DNA of 64,000 nt from Natronorubrum aibiense (GCF_009392895.1 NZ_CP045490.1:1-64000); one strand, 5' to 3'. Numbered from the stretch's first letter, positions 43,877 through 53,199 are shown. Numbers and translations are program-made. The notes: a model not told the origin generated them from the letters alone.

Positions 43877-45340
43877 ATGGACGAACAAGATAGATCGGAT
43901 AGCTGTGACAGGTTGTTCGACGAACTCTCGTCCATCGCTACCGAAGCAACCTTTTTCAAAGAGTTAGTCGCAAACACCTCGGAGGCGTTCCTGACGATCG
44001 ACGAGGAGAGTACGATCGTGTTTGCCAATCCGGCGATAGCGGACATTTTGGGATACGCGCCATCCGAACTGATCGGTCGTTCGAAACTCCAGCTGATACC
44101 GGAACGGCTTCGACAAGCGCACGAACGCGGCCTCGAGAGCTACATCGAAACCGGCGAAAAACACATCGACTGGAACGGCATCGAACTGCCAGCACGACAC
44201 AAGGATGGACACGAGGTTCCGGTCCTGATAACGCTACAGGAGCACTCCGACGGCGGACAGCGGCTGTTCACAGGCATTTTTCGTGATCTCTCCGAACAGA
44301 AGACGAGACAACGGCGGTTCGAAGCCGTGTTCAACAACACCTATCAGTTTACCGGCCTCGTCGAGTGCGATGGGACCGTCATTGAGGCCAACAAAACGGC
44401 ATTGTCGTTTGCCGGCCTCGATCGGGCCGATGTCGTCGGAAAGCCGCTCTGGGAGACGTACTGGTTCCAGTTAACTGACGACGCCGCCGCGACTGCGTGT
44501 GCCGCCGTCGAGCACGCGAGCAACGGAGAGTTCTTCCGAGACGAGCTCCGGATACAGGGAGCGAACCGGACGGCGATCATCGACTTTTCGGTTCGGCCGA
44601 TAACCGATTCGAATGGTGAAACGCTGCTGTTGATTCCCGAGGGGAGAGAGATCACCGAGCTCAAACTTCGCAGGCAGCATTTCGAACTCATTCATCGGCT
44701 TCTCAGACACAATTTGCGAAACGATCTCAACATCATCAACGGGTTTGCGGAGTTGCTGACGGCGAAACTCGAAGACGAGACGCTGCACGAGTACGCAGTC
44801 AGAATCGCCGAAACGTCGTCCGACCTCATCACGATGAACGAGACGGCAAAGGAACTCGCGGCGATCACCCTCGACGAGGACTATTCACAGACGGATATCG
44901 CCGTCCAAGACGCTCTCGGGACAGTCATTCAGCAACTCCATCGCCAGTATCCCGACAGTTCGATCGAGCGGAAGACCTCGCACGACGCCATCGTGGCTGC
45001 GGATGCGCGTCTCGAACTCGCGCTCAAAGAGCTGATCGAGAACGCAATCGTACACACGACTGAGCCACGGCCATCGATCGAAATTAGTCTCGAGCAGGCG
45101 CAAGCGGACGAGGTGATCAGTATCAGCATCGCCGATTTCGGGCCGAAAATCCCGGAGACCGAACGGATCGGGACGTTGAACGAAAAATCGGTGACACCGC
45201 TCAAACACGGCAGCGGGCTTGGCCTCTGGCTAGCTCGACTGATCGTCGAAGCGTACGGTGGCCATCTGGACTACGAACGACGTGACGAGGACAGAGGGAA
45301 TCGAGTGACGATCTACCTACCGACAGTCGAGTTCAAGTAA
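43877..45340 (+). CDS. PAS-domain sensor histidine kinase
   Basis: 487 residues, soluble. Two PAS domains (about 30-140 and 150-265; FANPAIADILGYAPSELIGRS; ANKTALSFAGLDRADVVGK), then a bop-type HisKA box LRHNLRNDLNIINGFAELL (about 277-295) with the phospho-acceptor His, and HATPase_c (about 375-485; ELALKELIENAIVH; GSGLGLWLARLIVEAYGG). Phosphorylates an unlinked response regulator. No receiver gene is adjacent. Confidence 0.92.
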   Translation: MDEQDRSDSCDRLFDELSSIATEATFFKELVANTSEAFLTIDEESTIVFANPAIADILGYAPSELIGRSKLQLIPERLRQAHERGLESYIETGEKHIDWNGIELPARHKDGHEVPVLITLQEHSDGGQRLFTGIFRDLSEQKTRQRRFEAVFNNTYQFTGLVECDGTVIEANKTALSFAGLDRADVVGKPLWETYWFQLTDDAAATACAAVEHASNGEFFRDELRIQGANRTAIIDFSVRPITDSNGETLLLIPEGREITELKLRRQHFELIHRLLRHNLRNDLNIINGFAELLTAKLEDETLHEYAVRIAETSSDLITMNETAKELAAITLDEDYSQTDIAVQDALGTVIQQLHRQYPDSSIERKTSHDAIVAADARLELALKELIENAIVHTTEPRPSIEISLEQAQADEVISISIADFGPKIPETERIGTLNEKSVTPLKHGSGLGLWLARLIVEAYGGHLDYERRDEDRGNRVTIYLPTVEFK

Positions 45341-46169
45341 TATTTCAGTATAGTTCATTCATAGATAATATCTAACAAAGTAGTGTTGATTCTTGGCAAT
45401 ACTAAGGTATTGCTCCAACTAATGACTGGGTTTCGGCATACGGACGTCCGAATAGCCCGGATGCCATCTTGCAACTGTTTTACGTAGCGGTATTCGACAT
45501 TAGTGATTGTTTGGTGATTTCGATTCGGAACGTGGCAGTTGACTTTCGACGTAGTCGCCAAACACCGTTATGTGGGCCTACATATGTCGAAAAGCACGCA
45601 TCGATCCATTCAGTAGCCGATATGTGGGTCGTTCGGAGACGACATCTCGAGGGAGAACCACAACGCTAGTATTGCCTATACGATACAATTTCATCTCGAG
45701 AAATAGTACTATAGTATTGAATTGTACTAGAATCAGTACGTAATAAGATGGGTAGAAACGTCCCACCAGTGAGCCGGCTGAGGACGAGTCGTTCAAGTGA
45801 CCTGTCTCTCACGATCGAGTGAGGCCTACGATTCCGTGGCCCTCGAGGAGTCTGGTTGGATGAAGTCCTGCTAACCTCGCGGGAGCGGTGCTCCCGCTCA
45901 GCGTTGCTCCGGTCAGTCCCGAAACGCACCGATTTCGGACGGTCCTGAGGTACTCGTCTTGAACCGCGTGTAAAGTACCTCGAGGACAAGCCCGAGGCTT
46001 CACCGTTTTGTCCAAATCACCCAGAAACGGGCGAGCGGACGCAGGCGAATTTAATTCCCCTCGACCTTCTTCTCTCGGAGTCGGCTGGAATTACCACCCG
46101 AACACCTCGCTGGTGTCCGTGAGGGTCGGTCGCTCCACCACGACGGCAGCGATTCGGACGCGACAACGG
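45341..46169. other. 829-bp gene-free stretch
   Basis: Between the histidine kinase and the membrane-protein gene. The first 400 bp are AT-rich with no credible frame; around 45865-46010 there is a strong hairpin and a GAGGACAAGCCCGAGG element. Frames present lack domains. It may hold the remains of an IS and an eroded gene. Confidence 0.4.
45879..45897. other. 8-bp perfect hairpin
   Basis: GCGGGAGC, loop GGT, GCTCCCGC. A compact stem-loop in a non-coding region that also has short repeats; it might be an IS terminus or a structured RNA element. No direct functional evidence. Confidence 0.35.
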
Positions 46170-46730
46170 CTACTCGAGGTCCTGAACGAAGTTGTGGAGA
46201 TATCGATCGCCAAAGACGAGGACCAACAATGCGCCGACGAGATTGAACACGAGGTCGAGGACGGTATCGCGTTTCCCGTAGGCGATGAGTATCGGCTCGA
46301 GGTCGAGTCGGCGAGCAGTCCCGTGAATGGCATACTCCAGCAGTTCCCAGAGCACGCCGGCGACGGTGACGGTAGCAACGACGTCCACTCGAGGGTCGCG
46401 ACCTCGGCGGCGAGCAGCGGCGTGGGCGAATCCGCCGAGCAGGGTCGCCGAGTGCACGTGCGTGAGATGGTCCCACCAGCTGACGTCGTCGTACGGACCC
46501 AGCATTCCAATGGCGTGCGTGAGCAGTGCAGTGACCGTGTACACGCGCTGCCACGGCCGGAATTCGATATCGAATCGACACTCGAGGAGGTCGGGAAGAA
46601 AGGACACACCGAAGGCGAGACCCGCGTTGACGACCGCACCCGGATTGCGTCGGCGAATGCCCACGACGAACACGGCGACGAGTGCGGATCTGGTACCATG
46701 GACGATCGTTTTCGCTACCGAAGATCGCAT
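46170..46730 (-). CDS. small membrane protein (YjdF/DUF2238-like)
   Basis: 186 residues with about five hydrophobic segments. The block SWWDHLTHVHSATLLGGFAHA (about 84-104) and GVLWELLEYAIHG (about 125-137), then DTVLDLVFNLVGALLVLVFG, match the YjdF/DUF2238 family of small integral membrane proteins of unknown function. It stands alone, 59 bp from a TnpB element end. Confidence 0.7.
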   Translation of the reverse strand: MRSSVAKTIVHGTRSALVAVFVVGIRRRNPGAVVNAGLAFGVSFLPDLLECRFDIEFRPWQRVYTVTALLTHAIGMLGPYDDVSWWDHLTHVHSATLLGGFAHAAARRRGRDPRVDVVATVTVAGVLWELLEYAIHGTARRLDLEPILIAYGKRDTVLDLVFNLVGALLVLVFGDRYLHNFVQDLE

Positions 46731-46788
46731 CGCGCTATAATAAGCGGTGGATAGGCTAAAGTGAGTTGCCTCCGGTCGTTACACTCAC

Positions 46789-48362
46789 TTGACGTCCTCC
46801 ACACGGCTGAAGCCGTGGGATTCCTCCGTGGGCAATCCGGCCAGTTGATTACCCCGGCTGTGAACTTGCGGGTTTGCTGATGCTGGTTTGGTCGATCGAA
46901 CTCGACTGTTCCCCAAAATTCGCGGGTATCCAGTCGTGTCCGTTCCACTCCCAGTACGCCCCCTCACGGGGTGCGTCCCTCCCGCGTTCAGCAGAGAGGG
47001 CAGCGGGCCGCGCCATCGGCCCAACCTCGTTCTGCAACAGGTTCCACGCCCCTGCAACGTCACTGTGCGCGTCCAACCCACAGTCGTGACACCGATACTC
47101 GTCTTGATCTCGAGATACGTCCTTGCTTCCGCACTCGGGACACTCACTGCTCGAATCAGCCTCGCTCGCCTGCTCGACGCGAATTCCAATATCCTCGAGT
47201 GTGAGTTCGAGCCGGTCGATGAGTTGGCGGTGTGACCAGAACGCATGCGTCTTCTTGTTGACGTCAGACGACCAGTGTGTGTCCAATACGTCCGTGAGAT
47301 CGCCGACGTAGACGGTGTCAACGTTGCGTTCTAAGAGCCAGTCTGCGGCGTGTTTCACTGCGGCGTCACGGCTATGATCGCGCTTTCGTCCGCGTTCATC
47401 GTACACGCGCTGAATACGCCTGCTCGTATACTGGTCATCAGGGAGTTCTGATTGCAATTGGGCAATCAACTCGGACAACGCTTGGAACTGGTCGAACTCT
47501 GGACGAGCGTGGTAGACGGCAGTGTCTCCAGTGGTGGTGACGATCGCAAGCGTGTTGTTCGCGCCCACGTCGATCGCAGCTGACTGCGTCGTGTTCTCGG
47601 GACCGAGTGTATGAGTGAAGGCATCCAGTCGCTGTTCCTGCAAGTTGTCTGGCCGTATGCGAACTGGATGCTTGACACGAAGCACGTCTGCCGCTTCGTC
47701 GTAGACGAGTTCCAACCGTGCGTCATCACCCTCCCATTGCGGGTTGCCACGGACTTTGAGCGTGATGCGCTCTTGGTACTCGAAGTCGTATTTCTCTTCG
47801 AGGGCGTCGCCGACGCCGAACTCGAGCGTACTTCGATCTTCGTCCCAATCGAGGGTGTAGAGGTCGTTGCGGACGAGGCCGTGTAGATCGTAGCCGTCGT
47901 CGCGATTGCCCCAGTAGCCGGGCGAAGATGGTTTCTCCGTGACCGTTGGGTCTGAGTCGTCGTGGTAGTTGTCGAGGAGGCGGAAGTGGCTCCGCCATGC
48001 CTCGCTGTTCTTGCGGGCGACTTGCTGGCACGCTGCTTTGCCGAGAATCGGCGCGTATTCGTCGTACAAGTCCGTGTACTCGGCGTCCCAGACGTCACCG
48101 TCTTCGGCGAAGTATTCCTGTCGGCGTCGGTAGGTGATCTGGTTCCACAAGGGGGCGTGGGCGGCCAACCACTCGAACAAGCACTGCCGATACCGATCAC
48201 TGGCGGGTTCGGCAGTGTACTCGTTCGTGCGTTGCGGTCGGTCGCTCACACGTTATATGTTGGTAGAATGGGTTGTAAACGTTGGGATTGCGGTCAGGCT
48301 ACGGATTCGTGGTTGGTTTCAGAATTGATGGATTCATCCCACGACTAAAGTCGTGGGCCTTG
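46789..48362 (-). mobile_element. second IS1341-type element (tnpB only)
   Basis: Read on the minus strand: the left end has a perfect 8-bp hairpin at 48338-48357 (CCCACGAC, loop TTTA). The right end has hairpin CACGGC-TTCA-GCCGTG (46802-46817) then GGAGGACGTCAA ending near 46789. One tnpB, no tnpA. Compared with the element at 2001-3454 the hairpins and GGAG-GAYGTCAA terminus are shared but the tnpB is of a different subgroup. Confidence 0.72.
46849..48249 (-). CDS. tnpB: TnpB RNA-guided nuclease-family protein (second subgroup)
   Basis: 466 residues with a GTG start at 48249. RuvC-I Asp in AIDVGANN (about 224); RuvC-II strand VYVGDLTDVL, with Gly in place of the canonical Glu; zinc ribbon CPECGSKD with following CHDCG (about 372-392); RuvC-III Asp in DAHSDVAGAWNL (about 398). 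Zn and two Asp residues are intact, so the RNP may still bind RNA and DNA; catalysis depends on whether a Glu elsewhere takes over. The C-terminal tail (about 60 residues beyond RuvC-III) overlaps the region expected to encode the omega-RNA. Confidence 0.85.
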   Translation of the reverse strand: MSDRPQRTNEYTAEPASDRYRQCLFEWLAAHAPLWNQITYRRRQEYFAEDGDVWDAEYTDLYDEYAPILGKAACQQVARKNSEAWRSHFRLLDNYHDDSDPTVTEKPSSPGYWGNRDDGYDLHGLVRNDLYTLDWDEDRSTLEFGVGDALEEKYDFEYQERITLKVRGNPQWEGDDARLELVYDEAADVLRVKHPVRIRPDNLQEQRLDAFTHTLGPENTTQSAAIDVGANNTLAIVTTTGDTAVYHARPEFDQFQALSELIAQLQSELPDDQYTSRRIQRVYDERGRKRDHSRDAAVKHAADWLLERNVDTVYVGDLTDVLDTHWSSDVNKKTHAFWSHRQLIDRLELTLEDIGIRVEQASEADSSSECPECGSKDVSRDQDEYRCHDCGLDAHSDVAGAWNLLQNEVGPMARPAALSAERGRDAPREGAYWEWNGHDWIPANFGEQSSSIDQTSISKPASSQPG

Positions 48363-48399
48363 TATTCGGTGTAAGCAGAGAGAATCAGATACCCATCGC

Positions 48400-49260
48400 T
48401 CACTCGAGAGAGCGATCTCCCGACTCGGCAAGCCGGACGGTGAACACGGGAGCCGGGGCGAGACGGAGCACACGCTCCGTGACACTACCGAGCAGTTCCC
48501 GATCGACACCGCTTCGCCCGTGTGTTCCCAGAACGAGAAGATCGACCCCCTCTCGGTCGGCGTACGACACGATCTCTCGGTGCACCGTGCCGACCGTAAC
48601 TGCCGTGCGGACGTCGACTCCACGCTCGGTTGCAGTCGCTGCTGCCGTGTCGAGTGCCGTTCGAGCGTTTGCCTCGAGGTGGGCGACCAACCGATCGGTT
48701 TCGGCGTCGGAGCCGTAGCGCGTGATGTTGACGACCGAGAGCAAGTGGAGCGTCGCCCCCACGTCGGCCGCTGTTTCGATACCGTGTTCTAGCGCGGCGG
48801 TTGCGTGTTCGCTGCCGTCCGTCGGGACGAGTACGCGGTCGTAGGGGTAGATCTTGCGGATGTCGTCGCTCGCTCGGACGACGAGGACGGGCATCGGGGC
48901 ATCGCGGACGACACCCTGTGTTTCGTCTCCCAGCGCCAGTCGGCCGACACGTCGCCGGCCATGGGAACCCATGACGATCAGGTCTGTGTCGTGCTCGTCG
49001 GCGTACTCGAGGATTCGATCCCGTGGTGTTCCGCGTCGCACGTCGCTCTCGACAGACGCGCCGGCAGTCGTCGCGATTTCGCGAGCGTGTGCGAGGATGT
49101 CCGTGCCCACTTCACCCGGTCGGTCGGTAGCGTCGGCGTGGTCCTCATCGACGTAGAGAAGGTGGACAGTCGCCGAATCGGGTGCCAGTTTGACAGCGAG
49201 CTCGAGAGCAGCAGTGGCCGGGCCGCTGCCGTCGGTCGGGACGAAGAGACGCTCGAACAT
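48400..49260 (-). CDS. tandem universal stress protein (UspA family)
   Basis: 286 residues in two full Usp domains. First: MFERLFVPTDGSGPATAALE, ending GSHGRRRVGRLALGDETQGVVRDAPMPVLVV (ATP-type GxxGxx(9)G loop). Second: YDRVLVPTDGSEHATAALEHG, ending GTHGRSGVDRELLGSVTERVLRLAPAPVFTV, again with a complete ATP-binding loop. A canonical ATP-binding Usp, unlike the degenerate ones at 9325 and 26800. No operon partner. Confidence 0.93.
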   Translation of the reverse strand: MFERLFVPTDGSGPATAALELAVKLAPDSATVHLLYVDEDHADATDRPGEVGTDILAHAREIATTAGASVESDVRRGTPRDRILEYADEHDTDLIVMGSHGRRRVGRLALGDETQGVVRDAPMPVLVVRASDDIRKIYPYDRVLVPTDGSEHATAALEHGIETAADVGATLHLLSVVNITRYGSDAETDRLVAHLEANARTALDTAAATATERGVDVRTAVTVGTVHREIVSYADREGVDLLVLGTHGRSGVDRELLGSVTERVLRLAPAPVFTVRLAESGDRSLE

Positions 49261-49468
49261 ACCCTACATTCGCTAGATGCGTACAAGTATTCGGGTGGTA
49301 CTCCGCGGTCGTCTCACCGAGACGCTCCGGAAACAGCCATCGTCATGACGCTCCCATCGTAGTGCTGGGGTCAAGGCGTGCTCGGTGGCAACCGTTATGC
49401 ACCGCTAGATGGTGGCCCGACAGGTCTGGCTGGTACCAGTTGGCGATGTGAGTTACACCACAGTCGCG

Positions 49469-49663
49469 TTAGTCCCACGCGTCTAACTGCTCACCGAGGT
49501 CGTCGTACAGTTTTCGTGCCTGTTGCTCCGTCAGGTCGAAAATCGCGTGTCGTCGGTACTCCGGCGGCTTGGATTCGGGATGGGGGCGAAAGTAGCCGTC
49601 GACCTCGAGTCGTCGTTCGCCGTCGCGCTCGCGCACTTGCAGATCGATCTCATCGTACTGCAT
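49469..49663 (-). CDS. small haloarchaeal protein of unknown function
   Basis: 64 residues from the ATG at 49663 (MQYDEIDLQVRERD). Two short strands (EIDLQVRERDGERRLEVDGYF), a Pro/Tyr stretch and a C-terminal helix FDLTEQQARKLYDDLGEQL. Composition is haloarchaeal and acidic; I do not recognise the family. Single gene. Confidence 0.6.
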   Translation of the reverse strand: MQYDEIDLQVRERDGERRLEVDGYFRPHPESKPPEYRRHAIFDLTEQQARKLYDDLGEQLDAWD

Positions 49664-50037
49664 ACCACGGGGTACGCGCTCGAATACCAAAGGAGTAACG
49701 AGTACATCGACGAGAATGAACCGAACTCGAGGCGACGCACCCGGGTCGGCACAACCGACAGGAAGGCGTGCGACTCGTACATTTGAGAACCTCCCTGTAT
49801 AGCCGCCGAACGTGCCGGGTTATCGTCTCGGTGGCCGTCACCGTCGTCGGTACTATCGTTGTCGTCATCAGTGTCGCCCCACCGTTGTCGAGACAGCCTG
49901 TGAATCCCACGAAGAGTGCGCTCGAGAACGACTGCCGCGTGGGGTGTCGAACCGAATCGTTGCACGTCGGCTCCAAGACCGCACCCGCGATCTGTCCCTG
50001 GTATTCGCTTCGAGCGGTACCGTTTCCGGTTGACGAG
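49664..50037. other. 374-bp gene-free stretch
   Basis: Between the small protein and the CopG-like gene. Frames here carry no recognisable domain. A toxin partner for the CopG-like protein was looked for downstream on the minus strand and not found. Confidence 0.4.
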
Positions 50038-50181
50038 TTAGATGCCTTCCTGAAGGAATCGTCCCTCCTGTTCGTATATCGACACCAGTTCCTCGATGAA
50101 CTCTTCGATGGTTTCGTCTTCCTCGAGGTGGCCTTCGATTCGTCGGACGAGGTCGTCGTCGAGTTCGATTGTGTGTCCCAT
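50038..50181 (-). CDS. CopG-like small protein (DUF7557-like)
   Basis: 47 residues: MGHTIELDDDLVRRIEGHLE, then EDETIEEFIEELVSIYEQEG. A short strand followed by two amphipathic helices is the ribbon-helix-helix layout of CopG/antitoxin-like proteins, and this resembles the haloarchaeal DUF7557 group. Such proteins are often antitoxins or partition regulators. No toxin follows it. Confidence 0.7.
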   Translation of the reverse strand: MGHTIELDDDLVRRIEGHLEEDETIEEFIEELVSIYEQEGRFLQEGI

Positions 50182-50280
50182 CAGAAATGCCAACGAGCGC
50201 CATCCGTATAAATCACACCCAGCACGGTATCATCTCACACTACACCCAGAACATCGATTCAACTCAGTGGATACCGAACG

Positions 50281-50300
50281 CTATAGTAACAACTGAGAGA
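50281..50300. mobile_element. single-ended MITE remnant
   Basis: CTATAGTAACAACTGAGAG matches the first 16 bases of the MITE at 1873 exactly. The second end is not evident. Confidence 0.5.
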
Positions 50301-50413
50301 AGGGGCACAACCGCGGGTAAGACACGGTAGAAACCGGAGCGCACTCACGTGCGGTTGTTGACGCCGCTGAGAGAGCTAGATTGCGAGGGCGCAAATCGGC
50401 CGCGACACGAACC

Positions 50414-50884
50414 TCACCGACGAGTTGACGTGTCCCGCTGAGACTCTTCGTAGACGAAATAGAGGTTCCAGAGATTGAATCCGTCGCCATACTTTTCTTC
50501 AACGCTGCGGTCGTACAGCGGGACGAGCGTCGGTCGTGGCTCCGTGAACGCAGGTTTGATGTCCCACTCAAGCACCCATTCGTGGCCGTGAAAGCGGAGT
50601 CGGTCGCCGATCGACTCGAACACGCGCCGGAGCATCTTCGGAACCGATTCTGTTGTCAGCTCATCCGTGGTCTCGGCGGCCGTGAACGGATCGCTGGCGA
50701 CGGGAGGAGATCCGTACGTGGCGACAACTGGAATTACGCCGTCACGAAAGGCATCGGTGCGAGCGAGATAAACGGTGGCTGCGCCCGCTTCGCGCAGGTG
50801 ACAGAGGAGCTCGTCCGGCGTCGCGACGAACTCGTCGGCCGTCGTCACGAGTCCTGTCGGGGTGTACTCGGGTTGCCAACTCAT
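50414..50884 (-). CDS. unrecognised acidic protein
   Basis: 156 residues. N-terminal DEFVATPDELLCHLREAGAATVYLART (about 17-43), a middle VPKMLRRVFESIGDRLRFHGHEWVLEWDI and a C-terminal PLYDRSVEEKYGDGFNLWNLYFVYEES. A compact alpha/beta protein of haloarchaeal composition; no family recognised. Divergent from nadM. Confidence 0.6.
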   Translation of the reverse strand: MSWQPEYTPTGLVTTADEFVATPDELLCHLREAGAATVYLARTDAFRDGVIPVVATYGSPPVASDPFTAAETTDELTTESVPKMLRRVFESIGDRLRFHGHEWVLEWDIKPAFTEPRPTLVPLYDRSVEEKYGDGFNLWNLYFVYEESQRDTSTRR

Positions 50885-51009
50885 AACAAGACCATACGCG
50901 AGTGTACGTCAAGAGTGCTTCTCCGATCACCACAACGTTTTCCGCGCCGCGGCTCGAAAATGAGAGCGACGACACACGTTTGATATCGGTCGACAGCCAA
51001 GCTAGCCAC

Positions 51010-51519
51010 ATGCGTGGATTTTTCGTCGGCCGATTTCAGCCGTTTCACCTAGGGCATCGCACCTTCGTCGAAGACATCGCAGCGGATGTCGACGAAATCG
51101 TTATCGGCATTGGAAGCGCACAGACGTCCCACACCGCCGACAATCCATTCACCGCAGGCGAGCGAATCAGTATGATCCACCGGTCGGTGACAGGGTTGGC
51201 GACGACGACGTTCGTCGTCCCCATCGAGGACCTCCATCGAAACTCGGTCTGGGTGTCCCACGTCACCGCGACGGTCCCACCGTTCGACGTCGCATATTCG
51301 AACAACCCGCTGGTGAGACGGCTGTTCGAAGAAGCCGGCTTCGAAGTCCGCAGCGTCGAACTTTATCAACGCGAGGCGTACTCAGGCACCGAAGTCCGTC
51401 GCCGAATGCTGGCGGGCGAGCCGTGGCGTCACCTCGTCCCCGACCCGGTTGCGACAGTCGTCGACGAAACGAACGGTGTCGAGCGACTGGAGCGGGTGAG
51501 TGATCAGTTCGACGAGTGA
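51010..51519 (+). CDS. nadM: nicotinamide-nucleotide adenylyltransferase
   Basis: 169 residues from the ATG at 51010, the usual length of archaeal NadM (about 170). Forms NAD from NMN and ATP. Seen: MRGFFVGRFQPFHLGH (nucleotidyl-transferase HxGH), ADNPFTAGERISMI near 43-56, and the C-terminal YSGTEVRRRM (ISGTxxR equivalent, about 129-138). Start chosen because the family begins MRGFFxGRFQPFH. Confidence 0.95.
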   Translation: MRGFFVGRFQPFHLGHRTFVEDIAADVDEIVIGIGSAQTSHTADNPFTAGERISMIHRSVTGLATTTFVVPIEDLHRNSVWVSHVTATVPPFDVAYSNNPLVRRLFEEAGFEVRSVELYQREAYSGTEVRRRMLAGEPWRHLVPDPVATVVDETNGVERLERVSDQFDE

Positions 51520-52166
51520 GTCGTGGCCTCGCGGTGCTTTCCGATTGCGAGCACGACGTCTGGTTCGGAGGTCTCCGTCGAACGGCACGCTGTGTCCACT
51601 CACCCTCGAACCGCTCGTTCTCGCATCCGAAGCTGTAGGCCGCGGTTTCTCGAGTCGGTCGAAGCTACGAGAAATAAATACTTGACTACCGCGGGCCGAC
51701 ACTGCGAGTCGGAGCCGAGACGGTCGCCCTCTTTACACACATATGCTTGTAATCGTTCGAACGCGTGAGACTGCCATCGTTGCCGGGAAACAATCCGTGA
51801 TTACGTCAGTGAAACGATCTACTCGAGCAGCGCAACGAGAAAGGTATCGGATCAATCCGTCGCCACCAGCATCGAGCTATAGAGACGAGTCAACGGCGAT
51901 ATATCAGACAGTGCGCTCGCGGTAAGTTCGTTTTGTGCGCCGCAATCAGCACTTTCGACACTCGTGTCAGCATCATCGACGAACCCACTGAACGAATTAG
52001 TCAGTCACAGAACACGCGTATCGGAATACGGAATTGCTCTATTCAGTCACGGACACGTCGATTTTCGTACGACCATGAGGCACTCGCCGTGTTCATACGT
52101 AGATAGCGTGGACAGCCCACGAATGGCGGCGGAACGCTTTTGACTGTGTCTAGCACCTATCAGGGT
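51520..52166. other. 647-bp gene-free stretch
   Basis: Between nadM and the DUF5785-like gene. No credible coding frame. It contains the second palindrome (51733-51752), an AT-rich TAAATACTTG promoter-like stretch near 51676-51685, and otherwise nothing recognisable. Confidence 0.4.
51733..51752. promoter_or_regulatory. 20-bp palindrome, copy 2
   Basis: TTACACACATATGCTTGTAA has the same TTACA-N2-CATATG-N2-TGTAA symmetry as 14466-14485. The flanks of the two copies differ, so this is a conserved site rather than a longer repeat. Confidence 0.5.
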
Positions 52167-52493
52167 ATGGGAACAGACTGGCCACACGATCCCGACGGCG
52201 ACGAGGGCAGCGAGGGCAAACGCAAGTACGATATGGCGATTATCGCCAAGAAAGTCGACGAAGAAGAGGATTTCCCACTCGACCGTGACGAGTTCATCGC
52301 CGAGCACGGCGATGACCCGATTCGGATCAACTACAAGCGAGTCGTGCCGATGCGTGAGATCTTCGAGTACGTCGAACCCGATGAGTTCGAGACGATGGTC
52401 GACATGCACAAAGCGGTCGGGAACGCGATGCGTGCCGGCGATTTCTGGGAGTACCACCCGGAAGGATCTGATCCTGAAAAGAAGCGCGCCTGA
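52167..52493 (+). CDS. DUF5785-like haloarchaeal protein
   Basis: 108 residues from the ATG at 52167. MGTDWPHDPDGDEGSEGKRK, then KKVDEEEDFPLDRDEFIAEHGD and VPMREIFEYVEPDEFETMVDMHKAVGNAMRAGDFWEYHP. A small conserved haloarchaeal protein (DUF5785, as I recall it) of unknown role, widespread on chromosomes. Monocistronic. Confidence 0.8.
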   Translation: MGTDWPHDPDGDEGSEGKRKYDMAIIAKKVDEEEDFPLDRDEFIAEHGDDPIRINYKRVVPMREIFEYVEPDEFETMVDMHKAVGNAMRAGDFWEYHPEGSDPEKKRA

Positions 52494-52651
52494 GACGCTG
52501 ACGGACGCCGAACGGGTCCGCGGCAAACGTTCCTTACGTCCGATTTGATCGCCACCCGGATTCGAGAACGACCCGCGAAAGGCTTTATGGGTGGATGGTG
52601 TACGTCATGTGAAACGGCGAGTGAGCCGTTCACACGCACGAGGTGACCAAC

Positions 52652-52957
52652 ATGACAGCCATAGCTAGACTCGAGATCATTCCCGTTCGAGAAGAACACA
52701 TGTCGGACCATATCGCCGCAGCGCTCGACGAACTCGACCAGTTCGAGATCTCGTACGAACTCACCCCGATGGATACGGTCATTCAGGCCGACGATGTAAG
52801 CGAGATCTTCGCAGCCACGCAAGCCGCACACGAAGCGCTCGACGAGGACCGAATCATCACCTCGCTCGAGATCGATCACCAGCCCGATCGAGAACAGCAC
52901 ACGGCGGACCGAGTCGCAGCGGTCGAACACGAGCTCGGCCGTTCCGCACAGGGGTAA
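52652..52957 (+). CDS. MTH1187-family thiamine-binding protein
   Basis: 101 residues from the ATG at 52652 (a GTG at 52643 is also possible). MTH1187/YkoF-like ferredoxin-fold: ARLEIIPVREEHMSDHIAAALDELDQ, YELTPMDTVIQADDVSEIFAATQAAHEAL, ending RIITSLEIDHQPD. Such proteins bind thiamine or related ligands. The binding residues cannot be confirmed by eye. Confidence 0.8.
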   Translation: MTAIARLEIIPVREEHMSDHIAAALDELDQFEISYELTPMDTVIQADDVSEIFAATQAAHEALDEDRIITSLEIDHQPDREQHTADRVAAVEHELGRSAQG

Positions 52958-53037
52958 GACTCGACAGCGTCGTTCCAAACTCGACTCACGAATCGGTTAC
53001 CACTCCGACCAGGATTCGAAAACACCCGTCCGATCAA

Positions 53038-53199
53038 TCACCGAGAGAACTGGAGGTCTTTCGCCGGGTCTTCCGCGACGACCCACCAGCGGACGTCCTT
53101 TTTCGGGTGCCGTCGCTCGACGTGTTCGCGAAGTTGCTCGCCGGTATCGAAGTCGTCACCACAGAGGTTGCATCGGTGATGGTGGTGTTTTGGCGACAT
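53038..53199 (-). CDS. very small C2H2 zinc-finger protein
   Basis: 53 residues: MSPKHHHHRCNLCGDDFDTG, EQLREHVERRHPKKDVRWWV. CxxC-x12-HxxxxH (Cys10, Cys13, His26, His31) is a C2H2 finger. A tail with Trp-Trp follows. Haloarchaea encode several proteins like this below 60 residues with regulatory roles. Monocistronic; start is the only ATG. Confidence 0.75.
   Translation of the reverse strand: MSPKHHHHRCNLCGDDFDTGEQLREHVERRHPKKDVRWWVVAEDPAKDLQFSR

Noticed and set aside
50038-50181. Toxin-antitoxin pair around the CopG-like protein
   Set aside because: No toxin-like frame lies on either side, so only the small protein is reported.
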